DNA of 64,000 bases. It comes from Treponema_B putidum (lineage in GTDB: Bacteria > Spirochaetota > Spirochaetia > Treponematales > Treponemataceae). The notes beneath the pieces were generated by a model that was given only the letters and a program-made list of their open reading frames with translations, ran no database searches and was not told the origin of the DNA. Below are positions 52,313 through 61,401 of this stretch, piece after piece (the first letter of the stretch is position 1; the number at the start of each line of letters is the position of its first letter). The stretch lies in assembly GCF_007830595.1 (NCBI RefSeq), contig NZ_VLLD01000009.1; one strand, written 5' to 3'. The position numbers and the translations under genes were made by a program.

Positions 52313-53860
52313 ATGGATATAAAAAATATTATAAAAAATCTTCATCCTCTTGAAATTAAGGTGTTAAAAAAATTTAAAAAAGATGAAGACCTTGATACAA
52401 AAGCATTGGAGCTGCAATTAGATTATAAAGAAGGACATGCAAATCAGGTGTTTTCATGGCTTAAGATGAAAGAACTTGTTAAAGAAAAAAGCAGAAAAAC
52501 AAAGATTTTTTTTGAACTTACCGAACTGGGAAAAGATTTTGCGGAAAATGGAATGCCTGAACAACGAATTCTTTCTCTTTTAAAAGAAAAAGGTAAATTA
52601 CGCCTTCCTGAAATTGCCGAAGCCCTCAATCTTCCCAATAAGGATGTAGGCTCAGCCTTCGGAACCCTTTCAAAAGAAGGGGCCGTTAAAATGGATGAAG
52701 AAAAAAGAGCATCTTTCGTTGCAGAGCCTTCTTCCGGCCGCTTAGAATTGCTAAAAAGCTTATTAAAAAAAGGAAAAGAGGCGGCCGATCATCTTCTTTC
52801 GGAAGAAAATTTAAATGCCGAAGAATTAAAAATAATAACTACCATTGCAAAAAAACGCGGAGCGGCCGACAGCCCGTATAAAATAGTAGAAAGAGACTCA
52901 GTTGTTTACTCTTTTACGGATGAGGTAGAAGCCCTTCAAAGAGAACTTGAAGCGGAGGGTATTACGGGCGACGAAACAGGACAGCTTACTGCCGAGAGCT
53001 TAAAAACCGGAAGCTGGAAAAATCAAACATTTAGAAGTTATAATATAAATCTCCCTCCTGCCCGTATAATTTCGGGAAGAACTAACCCCTATTGCGATTT
53101 TTTGGAGGGTGTAAAGGATAAACTCGTAGGCTTAGGCTTTGAAGAATTTGACGGCCCGCTCGTAGAAACAGATTTTTGGAATTCGGACGCCCTTTTTATG
53201 CCCCAATTCCACGCAGCCCGCGATATTCATGACGTTTACTACATAAAAAATCCTACTCACGCAAAGAGCATTGAAGAACCCTTTTTATCCCGCGTTGCCG
53301 AAGTCCACGAGACAGGCGGAAACACAGGAAGCCGAGGCTGGAATTATTCCTTTGACAGAAACTTTACAAAGCGCCTCTTACTCAGAAGCCAAGGAACGGT
53401 TCTTTCTGCCCATCAGCTGGCAAAGGCTAAAATACCCGGCAAATATTTCGGCATAGCCCGATGTTTCCGGTATGATAAGGTAGATGCTACCCACTTATCG
53501 GACTTTTACCAAACCGAAGGCATTGTTTTAGGCAATGAGGTCAATTTAAAAACCCTTTTAGGAATCCTCAAAATGTTCGCCGTTGAAATAGCCGGTGCTG
53601 ACGAGGTTAAATATGTCGGCGGTTACTTTCCATTCACCGAACCTTCGATTGAAGTGCATATAAAACATCCCGTTTTAGGCTGGTTCGAGCTTGGCGGCTC
53701 AGGCATCCTTCGCCCCGAAGTATCGAGAACAATGGGAGTTGATGTCCCCGTATTGGCTTGGGGGATAGGCATTGACCGAATGGCCCTTATGGCCCTTGGC
53801 TTAAACGATTTGAGAGAGCTGTTCAGCTCGGATATTGAGGGAGTCAGGCTCAGAAAGTAA
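52313..53860 (+). CDS. pheS: Phenylalanyl-tRNA synthetase alpha chain, archaeal/eukaryotic type
   Basis: This 515-residue chain has an N-terminal winged-helix region (residues 1-130) and a catalytic domain with GFEEFDGPLVETDFWNSDAL, TVLSAHQLA (motif 2 region) and ELGGSGILRPE...AWGIGIDRMAL (motif 3). The N-terminal domain and length are those of archaeal/eukaryotic PheS, as known for spirochaetes; bacterial PheS is about 340 residues. pheT is not adjacent. It has an extended -10 box (TGG-TATAAT, 52269-52277) and a GGAG site. Confidence 0.94.
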   Translation: MDIKNIIKNLHPLEIKVLKKFKKDEDLDTKALELQLDYKEGHANQVFSWLKMKELVKEKSRKTKIFFELTELGKDFAENGMPEQRILSLLKEKGKLRLPEIAEALNLPNKDVGSAFGTLSKEGAVKMDEEKRASFVAEPSSGRLELLKSLLKKGKEAADHLLSEENLNAEELKIITTIAKKRGAADSPYKIVERDSVVYSFTDEVEALQRELEAEGITGDETGQLTAESLKTGSWKNQTFRSYNINLPPARIISGRTNPYCDFLEGVKDKLVGLGFEEFDGPLVETDFWNSDALFMPQFHAARDIHDVYYIKNPTHAKSIEEPFLSRVAEVHETGGNTGSRGWNYSFDRNFTKRLLLRSQGTVLSAHQLAKAKIPGKYFGIARCFRYDKVDATHLSDFYQTEGIVLGNEVNLKTLLGILKMFAVEIAGADEVKYVGGYFPFTEPSIEVHIKHPVLGWFELGGSGILRPEVSRTMGVDVPVLAWGIGIDRMALMALGLNDLRELFSSDIEGVRLRK

Positions 53861-53898
53861 AAAAAAGCCCCATCGGAGGGCGGAATCTTCCGATGGGG
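53861..53898 (-). terminator. Terminator of the small lipoprotein gene
   Basis: CCCCATCGGA (53868-53877) pairs with TCCGATGGGG (53889-53898). On the minus strand it is followed by a T run (53867-53861), so it serves the minus-strand gene; it may stop pheS transcripts too. Confidence 0.85.
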
Positions 53899-53940
53899 AT
53901 AAAACTTTACCTGATTAAAAAACTGGCCTTACAGTTAAGT

Positions 53941-54246
53941 TTACTTTTTCTTTGGTATAAAACGTTTTCTTAATTCAGCTGCTTTAGTATATCGTGCAAT
54001 AGATGTGCCGGGTTTTTTATCCACAATTTGATAATCTAATGCAAGGGCTTCAGTATTAATTTCTGCAAGCATGTCTATAACAGCTCCTGCAGGTATCTGT
54101 CTAGTTTTTAATTCATTCTCAAGCGCGTTTATAAACTTTTCATAATGTGCTTTTTGTGCAGTATTCATTTTGAAAGTACAAGAAGTAAATAACAAAGCAG
54201 ACACTGCCAACAAAAGTACAACTGTAAAAAATTTTTTATTTTTCAT
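53941..54246 (-). CDS. Small lipoprotein (101 residues)
   Basis: The signal sequence has lipobox LLFTSC (Cys22), then a basic helical domain ending RFIPKKK. No known family is recognised. A longer frame from 54288 is rejected because it would include the repeat element; the start at 54246 has GGGAGG 5-10 nt upstream. Its 5' leader of about 130 nt holds copy 2 of the dispersed element. Confidence 0.82.
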   Translation of the reverse strand: MKNKKFFTVVLLLAVSALLFTSCTFKMNTAQKAHYEKFINALENELKTRQIPAGAVIDMLAEINTEALALDYQIVDKKPGTSIARYTKAAELRKRFIPKKK

Positions 54247-54256
54247 AAATACCTCC

Positions 54257-54336
54257 CAATAATGCGATGTTTTGTACCCTATGTACAAAACTCGTCAGAT
54301 AAACAGTGAGGCTGAATTTCTGCCGAACTGTTTATC
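54257..54336 (-). repeat. Two-hairpin dispersed element, copy 2
   Basis: Read on the minus strand: GATAAACAG/CTGTTTATC (9 bp), then GTTTTGTAC/GTACAAAAC (9 bp, loop ATAGG) and ATCGCATTATTG. It lies in the leader of the lipoprotein gene, between a TTGACA promoter (54406-54401) and the ribosome-binding site. An AAGGAG-ATG lies at its upstream edge and opens a 19-codon frame. Confidence 0.85.
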
Positions 54337-54377
54337 ATAACTCCTTATAAAAACTTTTTGCAAGTGTTTATAAGGCC

Positions 54378-54406
54378 ATACTATACTACAATATACATAC
54401 TGTCAA
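54378..54406 (-). promoter_or_regulatory. Promoter of the small lipoprotein gene
   Basis: On the minus strand TTGACA (54406-54401) and TAGTAT (54383-54378) at 17 nt, or TATAGT (54385-54380) at 15 nt. It predicts a leader of about 130 nt. Confidence 0.55.
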
Positions 54407-54516
54407 GAGCCCGCATATTCTCTATATCTTTTTAAAATATATATCCCTTAAATATAGACAAATAATAAAAAACAATTAGAATATAAGTTAGATAAAATTC
54501 ATTTAGGAGAAAATGT

Positions 54517-56142
54517 ATGGAATGGTGGAATAAAAGGGTTTTTTATCAGATATATCCCAGAAGCTTTTGTGATGCAAACAATGACGGGATGGGGGATATT
54601 CAGGGTATTATCTCAAAATTGCCTTATTTAAAGGAACTGGGTATAGGGGCAATTTGGCTTTCTCCCGTAACCGCATCCTCCGATTATGATAACGGCTATG
54701 ATGTTTCCGATTATTGCGATATCAACCCCAAATTCGGCACAATGGATGACTTTAAGTCTCTATTAAAAGAAGCGGATAAACTGGATATAAAAATTGTGAT
54801 GGACTTGGTTATAAACCATACAAGCGATCAGCATAGGTGGTTTATCGAATCTAAAAATCCCGAATCTCCCTACCATAATTATTATGTTTGGAAAGAGCCT
54901 AGGCTTGTAAAGGGTAAAAAGCTGCCTCCCAATAATTGGGACAGCCTTTTTTTAGGTTCTGCATGGAAGTATTGTGAAGAAAACGGCCTCTATTATCTTC
55001 ACCTTTTTACCGAAAATCAGCCGGATCTAAACTATAACAATCCCGCGGTTACTGAAGAAGTAAAAAAGATATTGAAGTTTTGGCTGGATATGGGTGTTGC
55101 CGGCTTCCGCTGCGATGTTATAAACTGTATTTATAAAACTTCTTACGAAGATGCAAAAAAAAGAAGGATTAAAACAGGCAAGGAGTTTTATCTTTCACAA
55201 AAGGGCTGCCACGATATTTTAAAAGAATTGAATAGAGATGTTTTAAAACCGTATAATGCCTTTACTGTGGGAGAAACTATGGATGTTTCTTTAGAAGAAG
55301 CCAAAGATTTTATTCAAGACGAATTGACTCTTGTGTTTCCTTTTGAACATCACACGGGGGTAGACTGCTGGTTTCAAATTCCGGTTTTAAAACGGAAATA
55401 TAAACCTTTCCGGATGATTAAAATTTTAAAAAAATGGCAGACTAAAATGCCTTGGACTCCCCTCTTTTTTGAAAATCACGATCAGGCACGTTCGGTTTCA
55501 AGGTTTGGAGATGAAGGAAAATACTATAAAGAAAGCGTCAAAATGCTCGCAACAGTTCTTCTAACCCAAAAAGGAACACCCTTTATTTATCAAGGCGAGG
55601 AAATCGGGCTTACCAATACCGATTTTAAGAGCATGGATGAAATTGACGATATAGCCACAAAGAATATTTATGGCACTCTCCGCCGTCTTAAATTCGGTAA
55701 AAAACGGGCTTTTAAAATGACTATGAACTACGCCCGGGATCATGCGAGAACTCCCATGCCATGGGATGATTCCGAAAATGGAGGCTTTTGTACCGTAAAG
55801 CCTTGGCTGCGTTTGAACGAAAGGTATAAAGAGATAAATGTAAAAAAGAACCTATCCGAGCCTGATTCTTGCTTTAATTATTACAAAAGGCTTATAGCCT
55901 TAAGAAATAAGGAAGAAGCCTTGCAAACAGGCGATATAGAATTTGTCGATTTAGGAAAAGATATCTTTGCATATTACCGCAAAAAAGACGATAAAACTTT
56001 TTTTATTCTTTCTAATATGTCAGGCAAGGCACAGAAAATAAAAGAAGAGGTTAGAGGTCTCCCGATTCTATTTAATTATAGAAACTTTAATCCTCAACAG
56101 AAGATTTTACGTCCCTTTGAGTCTGTAATTACAAGAATTTAA
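54517..56142 (+). CDS. GH13 oligo-1,6-glucosidase-like enzyme
   Basis: This 541-residue cytosolic glycosidase has region I DLVINHTSD, region II GFRCDVIN (nucleophile Asp), region III GETMD (acid/base Glu) and region IV FENHDQAR. The Val after the nucleophile (DVIN) is the residue linked with alpha-1,6 specificity in oligo-1,6-glucosidases. MEWWNKRVFYQIYPRSFCD is the standard start. The substrate could also be trehalose-6-phosphate or sucrose-like; no PTS gene is next to it. AGGAG lies upstream. Confidence 0.9.
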   Translation: MEWWNKRVFYQIYPRSFCDANNDGMGDIQGIISKLPYLKELGIGAIWLSPVTASSDYDNGYDVSDYCDINPKFGTMDDFKSLLKEADKLDIKIVMDLVINHTSDQHRWFIESKNPESPYHNYYVWKEPRLVKGKKLPPNNWDSLFLGSAWKYCEENGLYYLHLFTENQPDLNYNNPAVTEEVKKILKFWLDMGVAGFRCDVINCIYKTSYEDAKKRRIKTGKEFYLSQKGCHDILKELNRDVLKPYNAFTVGETMDVSLEEAKDFIQDELTLVFPFEHHTGVDCWFQIPVLKRKYKPFRMIKILKKWQTKMPWTPLFFENHDQARSVSRFGDEGKYYKESVKMLATVLLTQKGTPFIYQGEEIGLTNTDFKSMDEIDDIATKNIYGTLRRLKFGKKRAFKMTMNYARDHARTPMPWDDSENGGFCTVKPWLRLNERYKEINVKKNLSEPDSCFNYYKRLIALRNKEEALQTGDIEFVDLGKDIFAYYRKKDDKTFFILSNMSGKAQKIKEEVRGLPILFNYRNFNPQQKILRPFESVITRI

Positions 56143-56214
56143 AAAGAATTAAAAAAAAATTAAAATTTTACTATAAAAATTAAAAAAACCATATAAATAG
56201 GTAGGAGGTCTTTT

Positions 56215-57222
56215 ATGAAAAAAAGATTTTTTTTACCTATTTTGTTGGTTTTGAGTTTATTTGCTTCTTGCAGCGGAATGATTGAACAGCCCGGATTTGT
56301 TTCAATTTTTTCAGGCCATGATGGGAGTATTATTCTCAAAAATATTGCACAGTCCCAAAATAACGAAATAACCCTTGGATTTGAAGGTCTTGTAAAAAAT
56401 ATACAAGTCTATGCCTTACGTGAAAACACAACCGAAGAAATAGCTTGTACTGTTCAAGAACTTAATACGGAAGAAAATACTACAATTAAAGCGGCAGCTT
56501 CAGCAAATGACGAAATTTCTATCTTTAAAATTACACCTCTTTCCTCTTTTGGAATAGGTGAGGCTTTTAAGATTTGCGGAAAGGTAAAGGCCGGCTTAAA
56601 TGAAGTTCTTGATTTTGAGCTTCCTTTTAAGGGCTCAAACAATAATCCGGCCGAGCTCTCATTTTCTTCCCTAAAGGTAGGTTCTGCATCTAAACCCGGT
56701 TTTATAAAATTCAGCGTAAAAAAGAGCGGAAACTTATTTGGAATAAATCTTGTAAATGCGGGGAACTCAAAAGAGCCTGACTATGTTTTTCCTGCTTTTG
56801 AGGTTAAAGAAGGAAATACAATCGTGTTCTATTGGTTTTTGCCTCTTGACGGTTCGGAACCTGAGGATGGAGTTTTAGTTTCCGCAGCGGATTGTGATGC
56901 CCTCGTCCAGGGAGAAAAGGCTTTTTGTTTTTGGGGTAAATTGCAAAAGTTTCAGCCGAAAAAGACAAATGCTATTATTATCAAGACAGGTCAAGACGGC
57001 ACCTTACAGGATGCAGTCTTGTTTAGGAATCCTAATGATGAAACTTGGGGAAAAGAAGAAGTTGAACAAGCGGCTTTGGAAGCTGCCGAAGCCGGACTAT
57101 GGAATCCTGACGGGGATATTTTAAATGCCGTACAAGTCAAGATGACGCCGACAAAGCTGATTAAACGAATTTCACAGGAAACAATAAATCATGATGCAGG
57201 AGACTGGGTTTTGCCAAAATAA
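56215..57222 (+). CDS. Lipoprotein of unknown function
   Basis: This 335-residue protein has lipobox LFASC (Cys19). The remainder is beta-rich with a few acidic helices near the C terminus (KEEVEQAALEAAEAG). No domain is recognised. TAGGAGG lies before the ATG. It stands between the glucosidase and the DUF3798 ABC locus, 72 nt after the former; its link with either is unproven. Confidence 0.8.
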   Translation: MKKRFFLPILLVLSLFASCSGMIEQPGFVSIFSGHDGSIILKNIAQSQNNEITLGFEGLVKNIQVYALRENTTEEIACTVQELNTEENTTIKAAASANDEISIFKITPLSSFGIGEAFKICGKVKAGLNEVLDFELPFKGSNNNPAELSFSSLKVGSASKPGFIKFSVKKSGNLFGINLVNAGNSKEPDYVFPAFEVKEGNTIVFYWFLPLDGSEPEDGVLVSAADCDALVQGEKAFCFWGKLQKFQPKKTNAIIIKTGQDGTLQDAVLFRNPNDETWGKEEVEQAALEAAEAGLWNPDGDILNAVQVKMTPTKLIKRISQETINHDAGDWVLPK

Positions 57223-57258
57223 ATTTAAAAAAAAATTACAAAAAATTTACAAGAAAAC

Positions 57259-57287
57259 TTGACGGTTGAATACATGTGTGGTACACT
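57259..57287 (+). promoter_or_regulatory. Promoter of the DUF3798 ABC operon
   Basis: TTGACG (57259-57264), 17 nt, TGG-TACACT (extended -10, box 57282-57287). The leader is about 117 nt and contains an AT-rich hairpin AAAACT...AGTTTT near the ribosome-binding site. Confidence 0.7.
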
Positions 57288-57410
57288 TTTAGTCTGTAGT
57301 TTATTAGTGCCTGTCTTGACCTTAAGATACTTTCTTAATTAAGCAATAGATACACAAAAAACTGCAAAGTTTTAAACTTTTATAGTTTTCTTAAAAATGG
57401 AGGTTCATTT

Positions 57411-58652
57411 ATGAAAAAGAAAACGTTGGCACTCGGTGTCTTATTGACTGCCTTATTTGTTTTTGTTGCCGGTTGTAACAAAGATACCGAAAATCAAGGA
57501 ACTGCAAAAGCAGACAAAAAGGGTCCGGCATATCATATTGGAATTATGACCGGAACAGTATCTCAATCCGAAGACGATTTGCGCGGTGCTGAAGAGCTTA
57601 TCCGGCTTTACGGTTCTGTAAAAGACGGCGGAATGATTCAGCACATAACCTATCCTGATGATTTTATGTCTCAACAGGAGACAACAATCTCTCAGATTGT
57701 AGCTCTTTCGGATGATCCTAAAATGAAAGCTATCATTGTAAATCAGGCAATACCCGGAACAGCAGAGGCTTTTAAGCGCGTAAAAGAAAAGAGACCCGAT
57801 ATTCTTTGCTTCGCAGGCGAAGCGCATGAAGACCCGCTTGTAATTGACGCCGCCGCCGATATGGTTGGATCTCAAGACTTTATTTCGAGAGGATATACAA
57901 TCGCCTGGGCTGCAAAACAAATAGGAGCAAAACATTTTGTACATATTTCTTTCCCCAGACACATGTCATATCAGACCTTAGGTCTACGCCGTCAACTTCT
58001 TGAAATTGCTTGTAAAGATTTAGGCATGGAGTTCCATTTTGAAACTGCTCCTGATCCCACAAGCGATGTCGGAACAGCCGGTGCTCAACAATTCATTCTT
58101 GAAAAAGTTCCTCAGTGGATTGAAAAATACGGAAAAGAAACCTGTTTTTTCTGTACAAATGATGCTCATACGGAACCATTGTTAAAGCAGCTTTTTGCTT
58201 ACGGCGGTATGTTTATTGAAGCAGACCTGCCTTCTCCTTTAATGGGCTATCCCGGCGCTTTAGGTATTGATTTATCGGCAGAGCAGGGAGACTTCCAGAA
58301 AATATTGAAAAAAGTTGAAGACACTGTTATTGAAAAAGGCGGAAAAGGAAGATTTGGAACTTGGGCCTATTCTTTAGGTTTTACCGTTTCTGCAGGTTTG
58401 GGCGAATATGCCAGACGTGTTATTGACGGAGAGGCTCAATTACATAATATGAAGGATTTGTCGGAAGCATTTAATAAATTTACACCGGGAGCAAAATGGA
58501 AGAGTACTTCTTATGTTGATGCAAGCACAGGCGTACGATCAAAAAATCATGCTTTGATGTTTATGGATACATATGTTTTCGGCCAAGGTTATCTGCCGTC
58601 TACGGCACAGGAAATTCCGGATAAATATTATACCACAAAATTCTCCAACTAA
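57411..58652 (+). CDS. DUF3798 lipoprotein, putative ABC solute-binding protein
   Basis: This 413-residue lipoprotein has lipobox FVAGC (Cys22). It has the two-lobed pattern of sugar/nucleoside-type binding proteins and matches the DUF3798 family (YHIGIMTGTVSQSEDDLRGAEEL at the start of the mature part). It is the first gene of an ABC importer operon. AGGAGG-like GGAGG precedes the ATG. The ligand is unknown. Confidence 0.85.
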   Translation: MKKKTLALGVLLTALFVFVAGCNKDTENQGTAKADKKGPAYHIGIMTGTVSQSEDDLRGAEELIRLYGSVKDGGMIQHITYPDDFMSQQETTISQIVALSDDPKMKAIIVNQAIPGTAEAFKRVKEKRPDILCFAGEAHEDPLVIDAAADMVGSQDFISRGYTIAWAAKQIGAKHFVHISFPRHMSYQTLGLRRQLLEIACKDLGMEFHFETAPDPTSDVGTAGAQQFILEKVPQWIEKYGKETCFFCTNDAHTEPLLKQLFAYGGMFIEADLPSPLMGYPGALGIDLSAEQGDFQKILKKVEDTVIEKGGKGRFGTWAYSLGFTVSAGLGEYARRVIDGEAQLHNMKDLSEAFNKFTPGAKWKSTSYVDASTGVRSKNHALMFMDTYVFGQGYLPSTAQEIPDKYYTTKFSN

Positions 58653-58721
58653 ATTGAGAACGAATTGTCGGCTAATTTATTTTAAAGGATTATTTAATTT
58701 TCCTTAAACTCGTAACTTAAT

Positions 58722-58755
58722 AGGGGCGGATTAGCTTCGCCCCTTACTTTTTGAT
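58722..58755 (+). terminator. Intraoperonic hairpin after the binding-protein gene
   Basis: AGGGGCG (58722-58728) pairs with CGCCCCT (58738-58744), followed by T-rich ACTTTTTGATTTT. Partial termination here would give more binding protein than transporter. Confidence 0.72.
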
Positions 58756-58772
58756 TTTAGGACAGAACTGTT

Positions 58773-60353
58773 ATGAATGACAATAAAGATTTTTTGACAT
58801 TGGAAAATATCACAAAAGATTTTTCCGGAACACAGGTTCTGCAAGGTGTGAATTTCTCGTTAAAAAGAGGGGAAATAATCGGTTTGGTAGGAGAAAACGG
58901 GGCCGGTAAAACAACTCTGATGAGCATCTTGTTTGGAATGCCTGTTATTAATGATACAGGAGGATATGGCGGCCGCATTTTGATTGAAGGAAAGGAAGTC
59001 AAATTTAAGTCACCTTTTGATGCTTTGGATGCAGGGATCGGAATGGTTCACCAAGAATTTTCATTAATTCCGGGTTTTTCTGCAACGGAAAATATCATGC
59101 TTAATAGGGAATTACAGACACCCTCTATTCTTTCGGATTTATTTACTTCCCGATTAAGCTTGCTTAAAAGAAAAGAAATGAATGAAAGAGCTCAAGCCGT
59201 TTTAAACGAGCTTGGCGTTTCTATAGATGCACGCACACTAATTTCGGAAATGCCTGTAGGCCATAAGCAATTTACCGAAATTGCACGCGAAATAGACCGA
59301 GATAATGTAAAACTTTTGGTTTTAGACGAACCTACAGCCGTTTTAACCGAATCCGAGGCGGATATTCTTTTAGCGGCAGTAAAAAAACTTGCAGATAAAG
59401 GAATTGCCGTAATTTTTATTTCGCATAGATTGCAGGAAGTTATAGATACTTGCGATAGGGTTGTAATATTAAGAGACGGAAAAACGATTCAAGATAAGAA
59501 AACAAGCGAGATTACAATTCCTGAAATTGCAGCAGGTATGGTAGGCCGTGAAATTTCCAATACGGAAAAAAAAGACAAGAAAAAAAAGATTGGGCCCGTA
59601 GTCTTTGATGTAAAACACCTTTGGGTTGATATGCCGGGAGAGCTTGTCCGAAATGTTAACTTTTCGGTTAAAGAAGGCGAAATTTTCGGTATCGGAGGTC
59701 TTGCAGGTCAAGGAAAGGTCGGTATTCCAAACGGAATTATGGGTATCTTTCCGGCCGGAGGAACCGTAACCTTTAAAGGAAAGGAGCTTACTCTAAATAA
59801 TACTAAGCAAGCCTTACAGGATGGTTTAGCTTTTGTTTCTGAAGACAGACGGGGTGTAGGTCTTCTTCTTGATGAAAGCCTTGAGTGGAATATCGCTTTT
59901 ACGGCTATTCAATCTAAGAGAGAATATCTAAAAAGCTATCTAGGCGGGCTTCTTAAAATAAGAGATGAAAAAGCTATGAAGGAGCTTTCGAATAAGTACA
60001 TAGATATGCTTCAAATACGGTGTACCGGAAGTCAGCAAAAAGCCAGAGAACTTTCGGGCGGAAACCAGCAAAAAATATGTTTGGCTAAGGCTTTTTGTCT
60101 TAATCCTGAAATTCTTTTTGTAGCAGAACCCACGCGAGGTATTGATGTAGGTGCAAAGGCCCTTGTTTTGGATGCTTTGAGAAAAATAAATGAGGAACTT
60201 GGTACCACAATTATTATGATTTCAAGTGAGTTGGAAGAGCTGCGCTCTATCTGCGACAGGATCGCAATTGTTTTCCACGGAGAGATTTCAGGAATTTTGC
60301 CGCCGGAAGAACAGCCGGCTGAATTTGCTTTATATATGGCGGGGATAAAATAG
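58773..60353 (+). CDS. ABC importer ATPase, double-domain (RbsA/MglA-like)
   Basis: This 526-residue protein has two nucleotide-binding domains: first Walker A GENGAGKTTL and Walker B LLVLDEPTAVL; second, a degenerate Walker A GLAGQGKVG and signature LSGGNQQK with Walker B EILFVAEPTRGID. The fold is the RbsA/MglA type. It is followed directly by two permease genes (1-nt and 6-nt gaps). Confidence 0.92.
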   Translation: MNDNKDFLTLENITKDFSGTQVLQGVNFSLKRGEIIGLVGENGAGKTTLMSILFGMPVINDTGGYGGRILIEGKEVKFKSPFDALDAGIGMVHQEFSLIPGFSATENIMLNRELQTPSILSDLFTSRLSLLKRKEMNERAQAVLNELGVSIDARTLISEMPVGHKQFTEIAREIDRDNVKLLVLDEPTAVLTESEADILLAAVKKLADKGIAVIFISHRLQEVIDTCDRVVILRDGKTIQDKKTSEITIPEIAAGMVGREISNTEKKDKKKKIGPVVFDVKHLWVDMPGELVRNVNFSVKEGEIFGIGGLAGQGKVGIPNGIMGIFPAGGTVTFKGKELTLNNTKQALQDGLAFVSEDRRGVGLLLDESLEWNIAFTAIQSKREYLKSYLGGLLKIRDEKAMKELSNKYIDMLQIRCTGSQQKARELSGGNQQKICLAKAFCLNPEILFVAEPTRGIDVGAKALVLDALRKINEELGTTIIMISSELEELRSICDRIAIVFHGEISGILPPEEQPAEFALYMAGIK

Positions 60354-60354
60354 T

Positions 60355-61395
60355 ATGGAAAAATTTAAAAAAATACTTGCGGATTTCGGTATACCGAGAA
60401 TAATTATTCTATTATTTCTTCTCAGCCTTTTTATAATTGCCCCCTTTGTTAAGGTAAGCATTGGCGCTTCTCTTTCGGATGTTGCAAACCGTTTCGGGAT
60501 GAATGCCTTGATGGTTTTGGCTATGGTTCCAATGATTCAAACAGGCTGCGGTTTAAACTTCGGCCTTTCATTAGGAGTTTTGGGCGGGCTTTTAGGTTCT
60601 ACTTTAGCAATGCAGTTCGGGCTTGTCGGTATTGTAGGCTTTTTTACTGCCGTGCTTTTAACAATTATTTTTTCCGGAATAATAGGCTTAGGTTATAGTC
60701 AGGTATTGAATAGGGTCAAGGGAGAAGAGATGACAATAGCTATGTATATAGGTTTTGCATCGGTTACCTTTATGGCTATTTTGTGGATAGTGCTTCCTTA
60801 TTCAAACCCGAGCATGGTTTGGGCTTATTCGGGACAGGGCTTGCGTACTACAATAACTCTTGAAGGATATTGGGTCAATATTTTAAATAATTTTTTAGCT
60901 ATTAAAATAGGATCCTTCAAATTCCCCACCGGTGTAATATTATTCTGTGCAGTATGTATGCTCTTAATGAAGCTTTTTATGAAAACGCGCACTGGTACGG
61001 CATTGACGGCTGTCGGTTCAAATCCGGATTTTGCAAGAGCAAGCGGAGTAAGCATAAACAGGGCACGAACTATAAGCATAATTCTTTCTACAATATGCGG
61101 CGGAATAGGAATCTTATTGTACCAACAAAGTTTCGGGTTTATTCAGCTTTATAAGGCCCCGCTTTTTATGGCCTTTCCCGCAGTAGCCGCTATTCTTATA
61201 GGCGGAGCTTCGGTAAATAAGGCTTCAATTTTAAATGTCGTCATAGGTACGATTCTTTTTCAGGGAATTTTATCGATGACGCCTTCAGTTATAAACAGTA
61301 TTTTGCAGACCGATATGTCCGAGGTTATCCGAATTGTGCTTTCAAACGGTATGATTTTATATGCTCTGACAAGAAAAACACAAAAGACGAGGTAA
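60355..61395 (+). CDS. ABC importer permease 1 (BPD_transp_2)
   Basis: This 346-residue protein has about nine hydrophobic helices. The conserved cytoplasmic loop GSNPDFARASGVSINRART and GGASVNKASILN motifs are those of RbsC/nucleoside-type permeases. Confidence 0.88.
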   Translation: MEKFKKILADFGIPRIIILLFLLSLFIIAPFVKVSIGASLSDVANRFGMNALMVLAMVPMIQTGCGLNFGLSLGVLGGLLGSTLAMQFGLVGIVGFFTAVLLTIIFSGIIGLGYSQVLNRVKGEEMTIAMYIGFASVTFMAILWIVLPYSNPSMVWAYSGQGLRTTITLEGYWVNILNNFLAIKIGSFKFPTGVILFCAVCMLLMKLFMKTRTGTALTAVGSNPDFARASGVSINRARTISIILSTICGGIGILLYQQSFGFIQLYKAPLFMAFPAVAAILIGGASVNKASILNVVIGTILFQGILSMTPSVINSILQTDMSEVIRIVLSNGMILYALTRKTQKTR

Positions 61396-61401
61396 TTGAT
61401 T

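Noticed and set aside
57294..57410. Riboswitch in the 117-nt leader of the DUF3798 operon
   Set aside because: Only one AT-rich hairpin is visible; no known riboswitch pattern could be recognised.
57453..57962. 169-codon open frame on the minus strand
   Set aside because: Antisense to the DUF3798 lipoprotein gene, with Cys- and Tyr-rich composition and no upstream signals.
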